Source: Ceriagrion tenellum
Lineage: Eukaryota > Arthropoda > Insecta > Odonata > Coenagrionidae
Direction: 5' to 3'
NCBI GenBank assembly: GCA_963169105.1
Contig: OY720643.1
Coordinates: 80,025,696 to 80,089,695 of the forward strand
Length of the DNA: 64,000 nt
Made by a program: the position numbers and the translations under genes. The first letter of the stretch is position 1. Each line of letters opens with the position of its first letter. The notes under the pieces are model-generated. The model ran no database searches. It had not been told where the DNA came from and saw nothing but the letters and a program-made list of their open reading frames with translations. This document shows positions 13,057 to 24,540 of the stretch, piece after piece.

Positions 13057-13915
13057 ATAATAATAATAATAATAATAATAATACGAAATTTATTCCACGA
13101 CAAGTTATTACATAGGTTATTACATAAAAAATAAACAACATCAAATTTGTCGGGAATATAGGTATCCCTTTGGGAATCCCCACTTTGGGGTTACTGACTC
13201 GATCATCTTTTGAAAAGTCGTCATCTCTGCGATGGCGTGTTGACACTATAAAAAATTATTTTTGTATATTGACTCCCTAACTGGTATTACTACTTGATTG
13301 CACGTATATTTTAAAGAAAATAAAACTTACATTTTGACAGATAAATATACAAATACATGCTAAAAAGGTATAAGTATCATTATTACATATTCACACTTGT
13401 TTCAATAATAAATGAGAAACATCCTCAGTATCAAATAACCACTTTTTCAGCATTTTACGAAATTTAGCATAACATGTTGATGTTACAATATATTTTGGCA
13501 ATGCGGATTAAATTTTGGGCCCCAAGAAGAGATAACTTTCTCTAAGAATTCCATTTTTTGGTCTTGGTATTTCAACATTCATGAGACTGCCGAGCTCATG
13601 TGCTCGTGGTACCTTCATTTCACCGCAACGATTGAAATAAATCCCTACGACCTTGTACACAAATAAATGCCTTAAGGGAAAATATTCAATTCTTTGAAAA
13701 TAGGGAAGCTATGTGTGGTATTTGGTGCCCGCAACATAAGCCTTTCTATACGTTTCTGAGCTACCAACAGAGGATTCAAATTAGTTTTATATGCTCCCCC
13801 CAGCACTCAATACCATATTGCAGTCTTGAATTAGCTAGCGCAAAGTAGATCATTCTAATAACAGCCGCTGGGCAGATGAATCTCAACAGATAAAATTATC
13901 TAAGTATAGAAATCA
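13057..13915 (-). mobile_element. 5'-truncated LINE: reverse transcriptase C-terminus, 3' UTR and (ATA)n tail
   Basis: Read on the minus strand, 13915 to about 13385 translates into the distal part of a non-LTR retrotransposon reverse transcriptase. Visible blocks are IRMIYFALANSRLQYGIECW, then WGGAYKTNLNP, FPIFKELNIFP, LRHLFVYKV, and a final KFRKMLKKWLFDTED. A frameshift near 13675 joins the second and third parts, and an in-frame TAA lies at 13508-13510, so the copy is dead. About 300 bp of 3' UTR follows and ends in a trinucleotide (ATA)n run at 13058-13083, which would be the element's 3' tail. The truncated 5' end is typical of target-primed reverse transcription. The clade is probably Jockey- or CR1-like; I cannot fix it from this fragment. 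Confidence 0.8.
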
Positions 13916-13939
13916 ACAATTAAAGAAATATCCCTCATA

Positions 13940-14140
13940 CCCAATTCCGTTATCCTATCGCACCCAAGTTTCACTACCGTACAATACATTTCGAAGGAGT
14001 GCACTTATTTCGCACAGATCTTGCTTCCAGAGAGAAAGACCTTACTTTAATTCAATCAATTCTTTTGTCTACAAATTGATCAATCAGGAAAAGAGAACTA
14101 CTACCACAGAATTTTTATCATCGAAGGCATTTTTTAATGA
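13940..14140 (-). mobile_element. Decayed LINE fragment
   Basis: On the minus strand the conserved reverse-transcriptase block LLRNVLYGSETWVR is readable at about 13956-13999. It corresponds to the VxLYGSETW motif of insect LINEs and is followed by an in-frame TAG. Sequence on the N-terminal side is broken by stops. It differs in family from the adjacent LINE at 13057-13915, so it is probably a separate older insertion into which, or beside which, the other landed. Confidence 0.5.
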
Positions 14141-15419
14141 TTACCACACATACTTTTTCCCATCCCCGGACGTTACATTACATGTCGTCGGTAATATTAA
14201 TATTTAAGCCACCCTGCACCCAAGCGCTGAGAGTATTCCGAGGCCGGAGTGCCGCATCGAAAAAGCGCAGCAATAAGATGATAGAAGCGGCTAGGGTAAT
14301 GCGATGAATTTCGAGGAGGGAGCCTCTCGTGAACTTGTAACTTAAAAACACATCGATCGACCAAATCGTAAACCTACTCCTCGACAACGGAACTGGGAAA
14401 AGCTTCGAACTTCGAACAATGCACCGCTTGCAGAGTGCATTCATTTATCCAGCGATGCTATTCAAGCGGGCACAAAAGGTGCCTTTGTCCATGGTTCACG
14501 TCGGGCTCGACAGCCTATTACCTACAGGAATAAACAAGACTGAACTGCTTATTAAGCGGTTGACATAAACAAGGAAAAGTCCACGATATGAGTCACGTTT
14601 TAAATCATAACTATAGAGCAAGTTTTATGAGACAAGATTCAGCTCCTCGCGATATCAGGAGAAAGGGTATAGATCGGAAGCATAAAATTAAGTATAAAGA
14701 TTGAATAAGTAAAATACCAAGAAGACTTTTAGGAGCTGAATTCAGCAACGGTGATTTTATTATCATTATCATAATGACAGTTTAATGAAACCAGCTAGCT
14801 CCTTTGGCAATGGTTCATACCTTAACTTGGGTTATCTTTGCCTCCCTTCTGATTGAAACTTCGCTCTTCTAACTAGAAATTAATAAATTTTTATGATACC
14901 ATCATTATTTTCAACTAACTGGATATTTTTTAGTTCATGAACAAAGTTATCCTTACAACGGCACTGTGTATTTCTCAAAAGAGCTTAATCACGTACATTT
15001 TCATTTATCCTCCTTACTGACCGAATAGTTTTCCCAGTCTCTCTCCAAATCTTTATCATATTTTATGAACTAATATCATTTAACCGGCTTTCAAACTTCA
15101 AATTTGTCATTAGTTATTACCTACATACTTAAACTAGGGTCACCCTTCTGATAAAATTAAATGCTGTCTTTCTCATTGATATTTAACTATTATATAATTT
15201 TTATCTAATGACACTGGGTCAAATGCGTCAAAGTATTTTAATGCCTGAGCCACAATTTTACCGACATAACATTTAAATCACATAAACAGTTAGCCGTCTG
15301 TATAATATACTCTACATTAAACCGTGTTCTCAGTAGAAACATATTAAAAATAGAATTTCGGTGGTGCCATCTGACAGTTAATGTTAAAAAGACGCAGTAA
15401 AAACCTGGCCTTGGTAAAA
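14141..15419. other. No recognised gene
   Basis: A perfect 11-bp inverted repeat (ATTCAGCTCCT at 14637-14647, AGGAGCTGAAT at 14731-14741) flanks 83 bp, and its right arm runs into the palindrome GCTGAATTCAGC. Open frames at 14178-14444 and 15238-15489 on the minus strand show no family resemblance. Confidence 0.4.
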
Positions 15420-16060
15420 CTGTGCACCTGCTACACTTTATGTTCCATCGTTCTGCTGCTTCCTCACCTGGCCACCCTTCTCTTGCCATCGCCGATAAAA
15501 CAATGCTAATTGAAACTCTTCTCCCGTCCCGAAAAACAAACGGCCCTTCGAGGGAAAGAGGTTTCTTCCGTCCTCTTGAGATCAGGTACCACCAATCCGC
15601 GATTACAAGCTGTTGCGGGAGCGTCTTGCGGTATATAGAGAGAGAAAGGTTAGGAGAACAAGGGAAGATGCTAATGCTGGTGTTAAAAGCGATCTTGGGG
15701 GAGCACGGTGTAGGGCGTGGAGGGTTGCGAACAGGAAAGATAGAGGCAAAGGCGGCTAAAAGATAACAAACTCGCTGTCGTCAAACTGGGTGGTGGAATA
15801 CTCGTTTGGCCACCTACAAGTACAATACGGGGGAGTCCACATTGAAAAGGGCGGTTGCCATGGGAGATTAGTCGAGGTGGATGTAGGAAGAGTGGGAGAC
15901 TGTTTAGGAGACTCTGGGAGAGTAGGGAAAAGGGGATTGGCACCAGAATGAATCCCGGCGGGGGAAAATCGAGATGGTCTCTCCCTGAGCCTTACGTGGG
16001 AGAAGTTGAAAGAGTTTGGAGGAAGGGTTACCAACCCTTAGGAATCGATCTTGTAGTGTC
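15420..16060. other. GC-rich, purine-skewed island
   Basis: From about 15640 to 16030 the + strand is G/A-rich. Five open frames on both strands overlap each other, as expected where stop codons are rare by composition. No protein family is recognised. Confidence 0.5.
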
Positions 16061-18272
16061 TGGTTACCGCAGTTGTATAAAATATTTACTAGAGATAACT
16101 TTCTAGGTTTTCGGCTTGTTTTTTGGTAATATTTACCAACCACTGCAAGTAGCTTCATCACCGATGGCTACTTGCATACTAACTCGGAGGACTTTTATAG
16201 TTTTTAACAAAAAAAAGTATCACTTTCTCCGGAAATGTATTTGAAATTATTTTTCCAGATAATGATCCATGAAATGGTCGGGAAAAGTAAAAATCCAGAT
16301 GAAAGAAATAAAACAAAAATGATTTTTTATAAAAGTCCTATGAAACTGTAAAGGTTCTACTCCTGATGATTTTCCGTACGATGACTGCAAGAGCAAAATT
16401 CTGGAAGAATTTTTTTAAACTTTTTGTGCCGCAAAAGTATAACTACATTTACTTAAGTCCAAAATTGTACTTAAGGTCATTCATGTTAGTAATTGTTTTC
16501 ATGATTATACTGCCTACGTTGGATGCCAAAGCTCGAGGTCAACTGACAAAGACAAAAATCTTAAGACATTTCTGAAAGACTAACTCATTGTATCAGCCTA
16601 AGTTAATTATTACACTACTGACATTGAATTAAAATATCACAAACTACATCTCACAAATTGCGTTTTTTCCATTAAACGAGGATACGTTTACCGCTCCTGC
16701 GTTATATTTACTTGAAATTACTCAATCTCCGTCTATAAACGAGAAATTTTTTAGTTGAATAATGATTATTTACATTTTAAAATCGTAGGCAGATTAGTTG
16801 AATTGGATCCGTTTAGACACACCCAATTATTAGTTATGACTAAAAACTGGTATGATATACGCATGCAAGGCATCGCGTCCCGGTGTTTATATAACCTTGT
16901 GGTGACTGCATTGGTAATCGTAGGTTATTGAGTCCAAATTTTAACGATGTTTTTAGCTTTGTCGTAGAAATACCTAGGACAAAATTCAAGAACAAGATTA
17001 AATTGCTGGAACCCACAGTACATGCAACTGTGAAAAAGCACGATAATTAACATTATTTTCACACAATTGACTTTATAAAAGGACATTATGACGAGTTTTT
17101 GGTGCTGTATATATAATTTAGCTGTTCATTCGAACATGTTATATCCTGCTATTGTCTTGTAGTGAAATCTACTTATGTGCTGTGAAATGATAATAATAAT
17201 AAATGCAATATTCCCATCATAAGAGAAAATATTTAAATATGTCATTGAATTCTAAGGAAATATATACGCTATGCCACTATACGCTATAATATGCCACGCT
17301 AGGCTACGAGTTACAAGAGTATTGAATTTCCACAACATATCTGTTCATGGAAGAAAAATCGCTCCAACCTTATCGCCTCGCCATAGCTACGAGAACGCCG
17401 ACTTTTTTCTCTGTCGGCTCGAAAGATAACACTGAAAATCTGTCGAAATACAATGATTAGTACTTATATTCTACTCTTATACATAAAAAGTCGAGCACAA
17501 GCATGTGTGGTTCAAGTATCTAGTGGAATGGACTTGCATGTGGCCTTATTTTCCATTGCAAAGTGCCCCAATATGGAGTTGGGTAGGTCTAAACAGAATG
17601 CTTTAGGAGAGAGTGGGCATACTTTTTTATTATTTTAAATAGAGAGCTGTTATGGAGGAAAGAAGACGATATTCTGTATTTATAAGTTTAAATAAAAATA
17701 TAATGCTGTGGCGCTGGAGGACTTATTTTTTGTAAGTTTCTTCCAATAGTTAACAAGTTCCATCTCAAAGGAGTGTCTATAGTAAAATTGTTTCTTCACC
17801 AATGCCATTTCAGCTATAGTTTTATACTATGCCCTCAGCAATCTATTGTACCTCGAATTTCTTTTAAGTGACTGGCACAAATCAAGAAGCCATTGCGTAA
17901 CAATTACTAAACACAGATGGCCGCCGTTAGCGTAGGAATTGATGCATCCCAAGCTTCGATTTAACATTCAATCAGTTTTGTGAGAAAATATCACCTCATG
18001 GCATTTTTGCAAGTTTTCTGGGGTATCTTATGGTTTAAATCCTGTGAGCTTGTTCATTTTTTTCTGGATGCGATATATTTAGTAAAATCCAACTCCTGTT
18101 TAGTGACGCATAGCGTCTACGCATTGGGATTAGAAACCATCTTGGAGCCATCTCGAAGCTTGAAGAGGATGAATGACAATTAGGGAGTAAATGGTAGAGC
18201 CCACTGCTACCCCCGTAGTTTCAGCCAGACGAAATAATTACGTACTTATATGCTAAAATAATATTATGTGAT
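16061..18272. other. AT-rich stretch, no gene recognised
   Basis: A short (ATA)n tract lies at about 17187-17202. Frames at 16366-16575, 17453-17638 and 17980-18183 are isolated, short and unrecognised. Confidence 0.45.
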
Positions 18273-18345
18273 CTGGTGTATATGCACCCGTGCGAGTGAC
18301 TTTGTACCATATCATTTGTTACATTCAATGTTTGGAAATTTGTCA
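18273..18345 (+). repeat. 70-bp direct repeat, upstream copy
   Basis: The block begins CTGGTGTATATGCACCCGTG and ends GTTTGGAAATTTGT. It recurs at 18598-18669 with only two or three mismatches, an offset of 325 bp. The downstream copy follows a tRNA-like head, so this copy may be a 5'-truncated copy of the same SINE body. Alternatively the 325-bp segment was duplicated locally. Confidence 0.8.
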
Positions 18346-18493
18346 ATTTCGTCATTTTTATAACGACAATGTTGGGTTTATCCACCGCGACAGTGGCTTT
18401 GTAAGCACGACTTCGTCTCATGTGCTACAATGTAGACTTGAGGCCTGAACATCTAGTTCACATAAACCCCCCTCGAAATTCGCCTTGAAGGAA

Positions 18494-18670
18494 GATGGCT
18501 TGGTGGTGTAACTGGCTAAAACCCCTGTCCGGCAATTGAGAGATTCGTGTTCGAATCCCAGTTAAGTCAAATGATTTTTTCATACCGAATTTCAACCCTG
18601 GTGTATATGCACCCGTGCGAGTGACTTCGTACCATATCATTTGTTACATGCAATGTTTGGAAATTTGTAA
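18494..18670 (+). mobile_element. tRNA-derived SINE-like element
   Basis: A polymerase III A box, TGGTGTAACTGG at 18504-18515, is followed 34 bp later by a B box, GTTCGAATCC at 18549-18558. The spacing and consensus are those of a tRNA gene. The T-arm stem is badly mismatched (TCGTG against CCCAG) and no clean acceptor stem forms, so this is a degenerate tRNA-derived SINE head rather than a working tRNA. The unrelated body contains the 70-bp block shared with 18273-18345. Element ends and target duplication are not resolved. Confidence 0.65.
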
Positions 18671-19999
18671 ACCCTTATATTGGTTCAACTTTTTTATTAC
18701 GTTACAAGTACTTATCTCTCACTCATTAAATGCAACATAAACATAAATGACATCTGGCATAAAACATGTCTGACATTTATCCGCCATTGTTAAATTGGCA
18801 TCTAAAGAGTGAACTCCGGCAGATATCTGTCATGAAAATAAATAATTCCGAAATATTCCAGCAGAATAAATTAAACATATGGCGATAACTCTGGGAATGA
18901 CTCGGACTTGACTCATCAGCTATTGCCGAGAATCATGCAATTTGATGACAACTAAGGTACCCTTACCAACAACGCTATATTTGAATGAACTTGATTTTTT
19001 TTTCGATAAAACTTAAAATTACTTATTTCCACGGTTGATGTACATTCATTTTTAGAAAAGACTTATTTAAATCATGATTTTGTACGTCAAACCAATGCAT
19101 TTTTCTAAAAGAATACTACATTTGATTTTTAAAAATATTTTTAAAAGATATTGTAACACACTGCTTCTCAACAGCGGGGAATTTAAATACTTTAGTCTTT
19201 GGGTACCACAAACATTATATTCATAAAATTCTTTATTTTTCCTAAAGAAGGATTTTTTAATAAGTGCCATTCTTTGCCATTTAATCTTATGAATTTGGAT
19301 TTCCCATGTAGCCTCTAGATTCCAAAGGAAAATTTGTTCACCAAACTTATCACGGTATTGTTAGTAAAAAACCTCAATATTTTTCACAATGTCTCCAGTA
19401 AAACACTCATTATTAATCATGGTAAAACTTTTAATGCTCTCAAAAAAATTAGATAACACGAACACTCAAATATTTGAATTATAATATTATAAATAAGTAT
19501 GATAAACACATAACCTGTTTTGTACACAAAAGATCAGTCATTATTAAGCAATACACTAATATGGAATTACAAAGAAAATCGAATTGATGAAGAAACTATA
19601 AAATTTTGAAAGGTAATTTATGAAGAAACTTTGAGGTAATAATATATTTTGTGATTCTCGTACATAACGTGCAAGACCTATTATTATAAGTACAGTGATT
19701 GATAATTTAAATTATGTTTGAGTGATGTTCCTTGAATTTATTTTAGGTCGTGTACACTAAGTGCGATTTTTAGCATTCAAAAAACGTTTTTATCCATAAG
19801 TTTGTTACATCTGTCATTTTACCTTAAAATCCTTGATAAATTAACGTTTCTCAAGTTATGAGATGCTCAAAAGCGCATTTAATTGTAAAAGTTTTCGATA
19901 CATTAGCAGTATTTCCTAGCTGAAAAAAGAAGCATTCCCCTTATCATAACGAAACATCCTTAACTTTATTAATTATCATTTAAGGAGAGAGACACTTCA
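18671..19999. other. AT-rich stretch, no gene recognised
   Basis: A minus-strand frame at 19067-19270 encodes an AT-driven lysine- and phenylalanine-rich peptide of no known family. No repeats were noticed. Confidence 0.45.
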
Positions 20000-20700
20000 G
20001 ATCTGGAGGCGCGACTTTGTCAAAACTACCCAGTCCAATTCCCAGTGAGTATTCCGGGGAACTCGGGAGAGTTGGCAACCTTGGTTTCAGAGAAGACTGG
20101 AATGGGGAAATAGAGTCTTTGGGGAGACGTCTTTTGTGTCGCGCTGTCCCCTCTCTCGCACAGCCTCCACACTCATCTCCCACTCAGTATCCTAATGCCG
20201 CAGGCTGACTTTAATCAAGAGAGCTAAAAGAGAGGACGTGGAGTTGGGCGGGGCAGAGGAGGAGAACGAAGGAAGGTAAGAGAGGAACCGGCAGCGCCGG
20301 CGCCTAGTAGGAGTAAAGAATGGGGAAGGGGAGCCGGGATGATCCCCGGCTGAAAAGTAGGGAGGATCGCAGGAGACGGGGGTCTGAAGTAAAGGGTACA
20401 CTAAAGGGATCCCTCTACTATGCTCCGCGCACAGGTGTTCTTCCCCGGCAGAGGAATAGCGGGACGTCGCTGGATTGTCGGGCTGCAGAGGGAGAGGGGG
20501 GAGACTGAGAGGTGAGGAGGGATGTCCTGGTTGGTAGGGTCGAAGGGTATGCGTGGGAAATGTGAGTTGAGTGAGGAGACGGGAAGAGAAACGACAATAG
20601 AGGAGCATCTTCGCCTTTCTTTCCGCTAATTTCCGGCGAACCTTCTCCCTCGCAATGAGCCTTCGACAGGTGCTACACGCAAGCGCGAGATTGGGAAAAA
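20000..20700. other. GC-rich, purine-skewed island
   Basis: G/A-rich on the + strand (about 20220-20600). The complementary minus frame at 20192-20608 is serine-, proline- and leucine-rich low complexity, consistent with skewed composition rather than a gene. A 14-bp GC palindrome-like patch (CCGGCAGCGCCGGCG) lies near 20287-20302. Confidence 0.55.
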
Positions 20701-21720
20701 GCGGTTGAAATAAGGGGTGTGATATTATAACTACTTTTTAAGATCATTGAGGGTTATTTTCTTCGAGGGTAGGTCGAAATTTTATAAATGTTTCCACTTG
20801 CCAGAGGGTTTGGACTTCTAACAACTCAATCTTTAGGGCTAAAACGCGATACAAAAAGCCCAACTAGACAATACCGAAAAACAAAAATCATCATTACACT
20901 TAAACGCCAGAGGTATTACTGTTTTCACAAGTTATTACAAACGAAAATTTTTTAAAAAACATCTATATTTTTCTATTATATTTTAATAAAAAGTCTATTA
21001 TGCACCATGGCCGTGTGGGTTTGGGCTTCAGAGCTGATTACAAGAAAGTCGTATCGCTCATGAATTGGGATTAATCAATAAATACTCCAGTTTCTTAGAA
21101 AATGAATTTACTATCAATAAGTTGGCAGCATTCTTGCATAGGTTTCTGGCTGTTATCTAAGGTGAATATAGAACGTACAAAAATTTATGAATAGCTATAT
21201 AGCGAACATTGCACCAAACATTGCACACAATACAATATCTTTAACTTAGGAGACTTAGTGTACACATATAGCTACGGGATTCATATAATTACTGCCAACA
21301 AAATGTACACATGAATTATGCGTTACTTTTGGAACTTCAATTGTGACCAAAAGTGTCGAGTACACATTGAAAATGCCATTCAGCTACAAAATCAGTCAAT
21401 TCATAAATGCTGGCAATGAGTAACTGCTTTCAATTTCCGAACAATTTATTAAGGCAATGATGCTAAAAATATTTGAGTTTGATATGAAAAATACCGAAAT
21501 TAATTTATTATAACCACAATCTTCTCTACAAATTGTGATCTCCAAAGGAAACCACATCAGATAATCACACATTCCACATTTCCGTATAGAGTGCCGGCCA
21601 TTCTTCTCTGATGGGATGAGAGAGGAAAATGGGGGACCACTCACATTCCTGGCACATCAGTCAATACACCAACAGTGTCAATATCGTTTTACTAAGGCAT
21701 CCACGGTTTTCTTGTCTATA
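20701..21720. other. No recognised gene
   Basis: AT-rich. Short frames at 21396-21644 and 21616-21810 run on opposite strands, and the latter ends inside the foldback element. Neither is recognised. Confidence 0.4.
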
Positions 21721-21904
21721 GGTACTTTTTGGGATCTCCCCACCTTGCACCGTTTTTCTGGACGACCATTTCACCGGCATTCCAGTCGGTTTCATCAGGT
21801 TTTAATCTGATGCCTGGTAGGACCTGATGAGGCCCACAGGAATGCCGGCGATTCGGTCGTCCAGAAAAATGGTGCAACGCGGGGAGAACCAGAAAAATGC
21901 CAAT
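21721..21904. mobile_element. Foldback/MITE-like element with ~85-bp arms
   Basis: The two halves are imperfect reverse complements almost to the middle. GCACC followed by TTTTTCTGGACGACC on the left (21747 onward) matches GGTCGTCCAGAAAAA and GGTGC on the right (21855-21875). CCGGCATTCC matches GGAATGCCGG, and TCATCAGGT matches ACCTGATGA near the centre. Outer arms match TCTCCCC against GGGGAGA. The central loop is about 20-30 nt. This is the structure of a short non-autonomous foldback DNA element. No target duplication is clear. Confidence 0.8.
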
Positions 21905-22127
21905 AAATAAGTGTTGATAACGTTCAACGAATTAAATTTCGGGCTCGCACCATGCAAAACTTAAAATGTAACCATTCTTCAGAGAAATAGCAAGACTAAA
22001 CCTCATTTGCTTTTCTGTTAAAAAATACGGCCTAATCAGTCCTTAGTATTAGTTATGATTATGGCCCATAACAATTTATATTCATTCGACTATTCTACCA
22101 GCTGGTTGGTAGGATTTTGGAAGGTTT

Positions 22128-22350
22128 TTATCCTACTGGTACATCATTTTTATTTGGCTCCAAGGGATCCGGCAATTCGATCTCTCTTACATTCCTCATA
22201 TCGTCTCTCTCTTCGTATTTCGACCTGAATTTCCACCCTCTTCTTCCATTTACTCTACCTTCAATTATTCTCTTCAACGTTCCCTCTTCTTTCAAAGTTT
22301 CTACCATCCATCTCTTCTCCATCCGCCGAAACCTCCACCACAACCTTTCT
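22128..22350 (-). mobile_element. LINE C-terminal scrap
   Basis: The minus-strand frame contains KRIIEGRVNGRRGWKFRSKY. This is like the xxIIEGRVxGRRxRGRPR region found downstream of the reverse-transcriptase domain in many insect LINEs. Arg-rich context and a following REIELPDPLE segment are compatible. Upstream coding is not recognisable. Because the match rests on one short motif, identification is moderate. Confidence 0.45.
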
Positions 22351-24119
22351 TATACATTCTGAAAAAGAACACTATGCACTTATTTATCTTAAAAGGTTAA
22401 AAGTACCTTTTCTCGCAGGAGTCTTCTTCAAATGATGGCTATTTACTATATGTATGAGCCCGAGAAATTTACACAAATATTTACTATATGCTTACTATTA
22501 CTCTAAACCGATAATTCGGATATTAGTTGATGATTTTGATCGCGAGCGCGTAAGAAGCTTTTAAGGGAGCAAATATCAAAGATCACTACTTGATATATAT
22601 TTGTATTGTTATATAACCGATCAGGTGAGGAAGCACCCTTTCCATCAAAATTTGAGTAACAAATCTTTGTAATATACATTCGTTTTTGCTTACAAAGGTG
22701 AATTTTTGCACATTTTTTGACAGCAGGTTTGAGGTATACCACGGAAAATTAGGTGACAAAAATCGTTCATAAAATGTTCATAAATGACAAATAAATATTT
22801 ATGTGACTATTGGAAACGTAAAATTACGAGATGTAGAGATCTTCTCAAATAGCCATTCCATAGAGCCAAGAGGGAAGATAAAACATATGCTAAGGATACA
22901 AAACCAGACCCGCAGACTAAGACCGCATTCAAACGAATAATTGTTTCGAAGTTTCATAGCGGTTCGGACCAAAATTTGGAACGTGGATGCAGGAAGAGAT
23001 TTCATCGGAGCTAAAATAAATGAGCAATATCATGAGAGCAAATATTTCAATAAATGTGAGTGACTCAAGAAAGTAGTGGTAGTTAAATACTACAGTATAT
23101 TGTACTCTTTCAATTAACGTAATTACAGCAATATGTTATCCTTCCTGATTCTCTTAAGTAGTGCATATATGAAGAGGTGAAATTATCTCAGAAATCACGC
23201 AAGCTTACTCCTTGATAATTTGGATGGTATGTTCAGGTTGGTATTATTTGTGGTCAACATTTATTCTCCAACTATTGCGAGCAAAATTATAAATAAAGAA
23301 TTTGATTATCATGTCATGATCGTTGCTCTAACGAATTTGATCGGGCACTGGACGATTCATACGTACCAATATCCCAATTGAAGGGGAATTTTTATCTCTC
23401 CGAATCTAAATAAAGATTAGGTTCGGCTTAAAGCCTACTCTAATTTTACTTTTAATACATTCAATCTTTTATAATTAATTTTGGTTTATGATTAATTTAA
23501 GGTTAATTTTGTTCGTAAACGTAAACCCTATAATAGAGCATCAATATTATGGTAAAAGAGTACGGAGATGAAACTGGGCTACACTACCATAACCAAAATA
23601 CACACGAAGTCAAAAGAAAAAATATCCGCATTAAAAAGACCACTGGCGCTAATAAAATCTTGCATCACTACACAGCTCAACATCTCAGTCTCTCTCAAGG
23701 TAAAAGAACTCATCCGCATGTAACGACTAAATTTTCTTCAAAGTCATTTTTATGTCACTCGACTTAATAACGGTTTGACTTCTAATGATATTTTTTATTG
23801 CCAGAAAAAAAACTTTCGCTGTTCTTCCTTTCAATCTCACGCCAAAGACTTCTACCTAGACGAGAGATATTATATATCATTCCTCTATACATGTAGAGAT
23901 TTTCAAAACGTCAATTATTTATTTTAATGTTGTATTCTTGGAGGACTTCGTTCAATTCGTTCAGTGACCTTTAAAGATCCGAATTTACTCGACCACCTAT
24001 AAATCACCACCAATACCCAATAATATGGGTAAATGTGCATTAATAGACCTTGGAACAGGTGTGTATGCGTGTGCATGAATGTGAGGATATATAGATTCTG
24101 TGACGGAGAAAAAAGGTTT
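22351..24119. other. AT-rich stretch, no gene recognised
   Basis: Short isolated frames (22503-22742 minus, 22799-23005 minus, 23549-23767 plus) have no clear homology. The plus strand around 22940-22990 faintly recalls a LINE tail (an RTKIWN block), but it is too weak to call. Confidence 0.4.
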
Positions 24120-24464
24120 TGTTTCTTTTTAGGGGTTCGGGAGAGAACGGATATCCTGAAAAGCGTTCCGCGAGGCTGAATGAAAGAATTAAGCATGGAA
24201 TGTAATCAACTCCCACGGGGTCCGTTCCTCCAAACGGAAGAGGGATCGAGACAGGGAGGGAAGTGGAGGCAGAGATAACCCCGACTCACCCACTGGAATC
24301 AAGTAATTTGCTCAATGAATGTTCTCCCACGTCCCGCGCCATCAAAGAAGATGGAATCCTCGTCGGATCCATGGCGAATACATTCAAAAAGGGAAGGAAA
24401 GATAAGAGGGTGAGACGGTTTCGAAAAATTTGACTCCGCTGAATGTGAGGATATATAGATTCTG
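24076..24464 (+). repeat. Exact 25-bp direct repeat 364 bp apart
   Basis: The word TGAATGTGAGGATATATAG plus ATTCTG occurs without mismatch at 24076-24100 and 24440-24464. Surrounding DNA is a mildly GC-rich island (about 24120-24540) and is not otherwise similar between copies. Confidence 0.8.
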
Positions 24465-24540
24465 GGCGGAAAACGAGTCACCGCTTTCAATTGCAGTCGG
24501 CCTATGAACGTGCTCGTAAACATCAATCATAGGGAAGTTG

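Noticed and set aside
18494..18570. A functional tRNA gene
   Set aside because: A and B boxes are good, but the T stem has two mismatched pairs and no acceptor stem forms. A SINE head explains it better.
22799..23005. Possible LINE tail on plus (RTKIWN block)
   Set aside because: Only one short motif with no supporting GPK, GHV or GRPR blocks.
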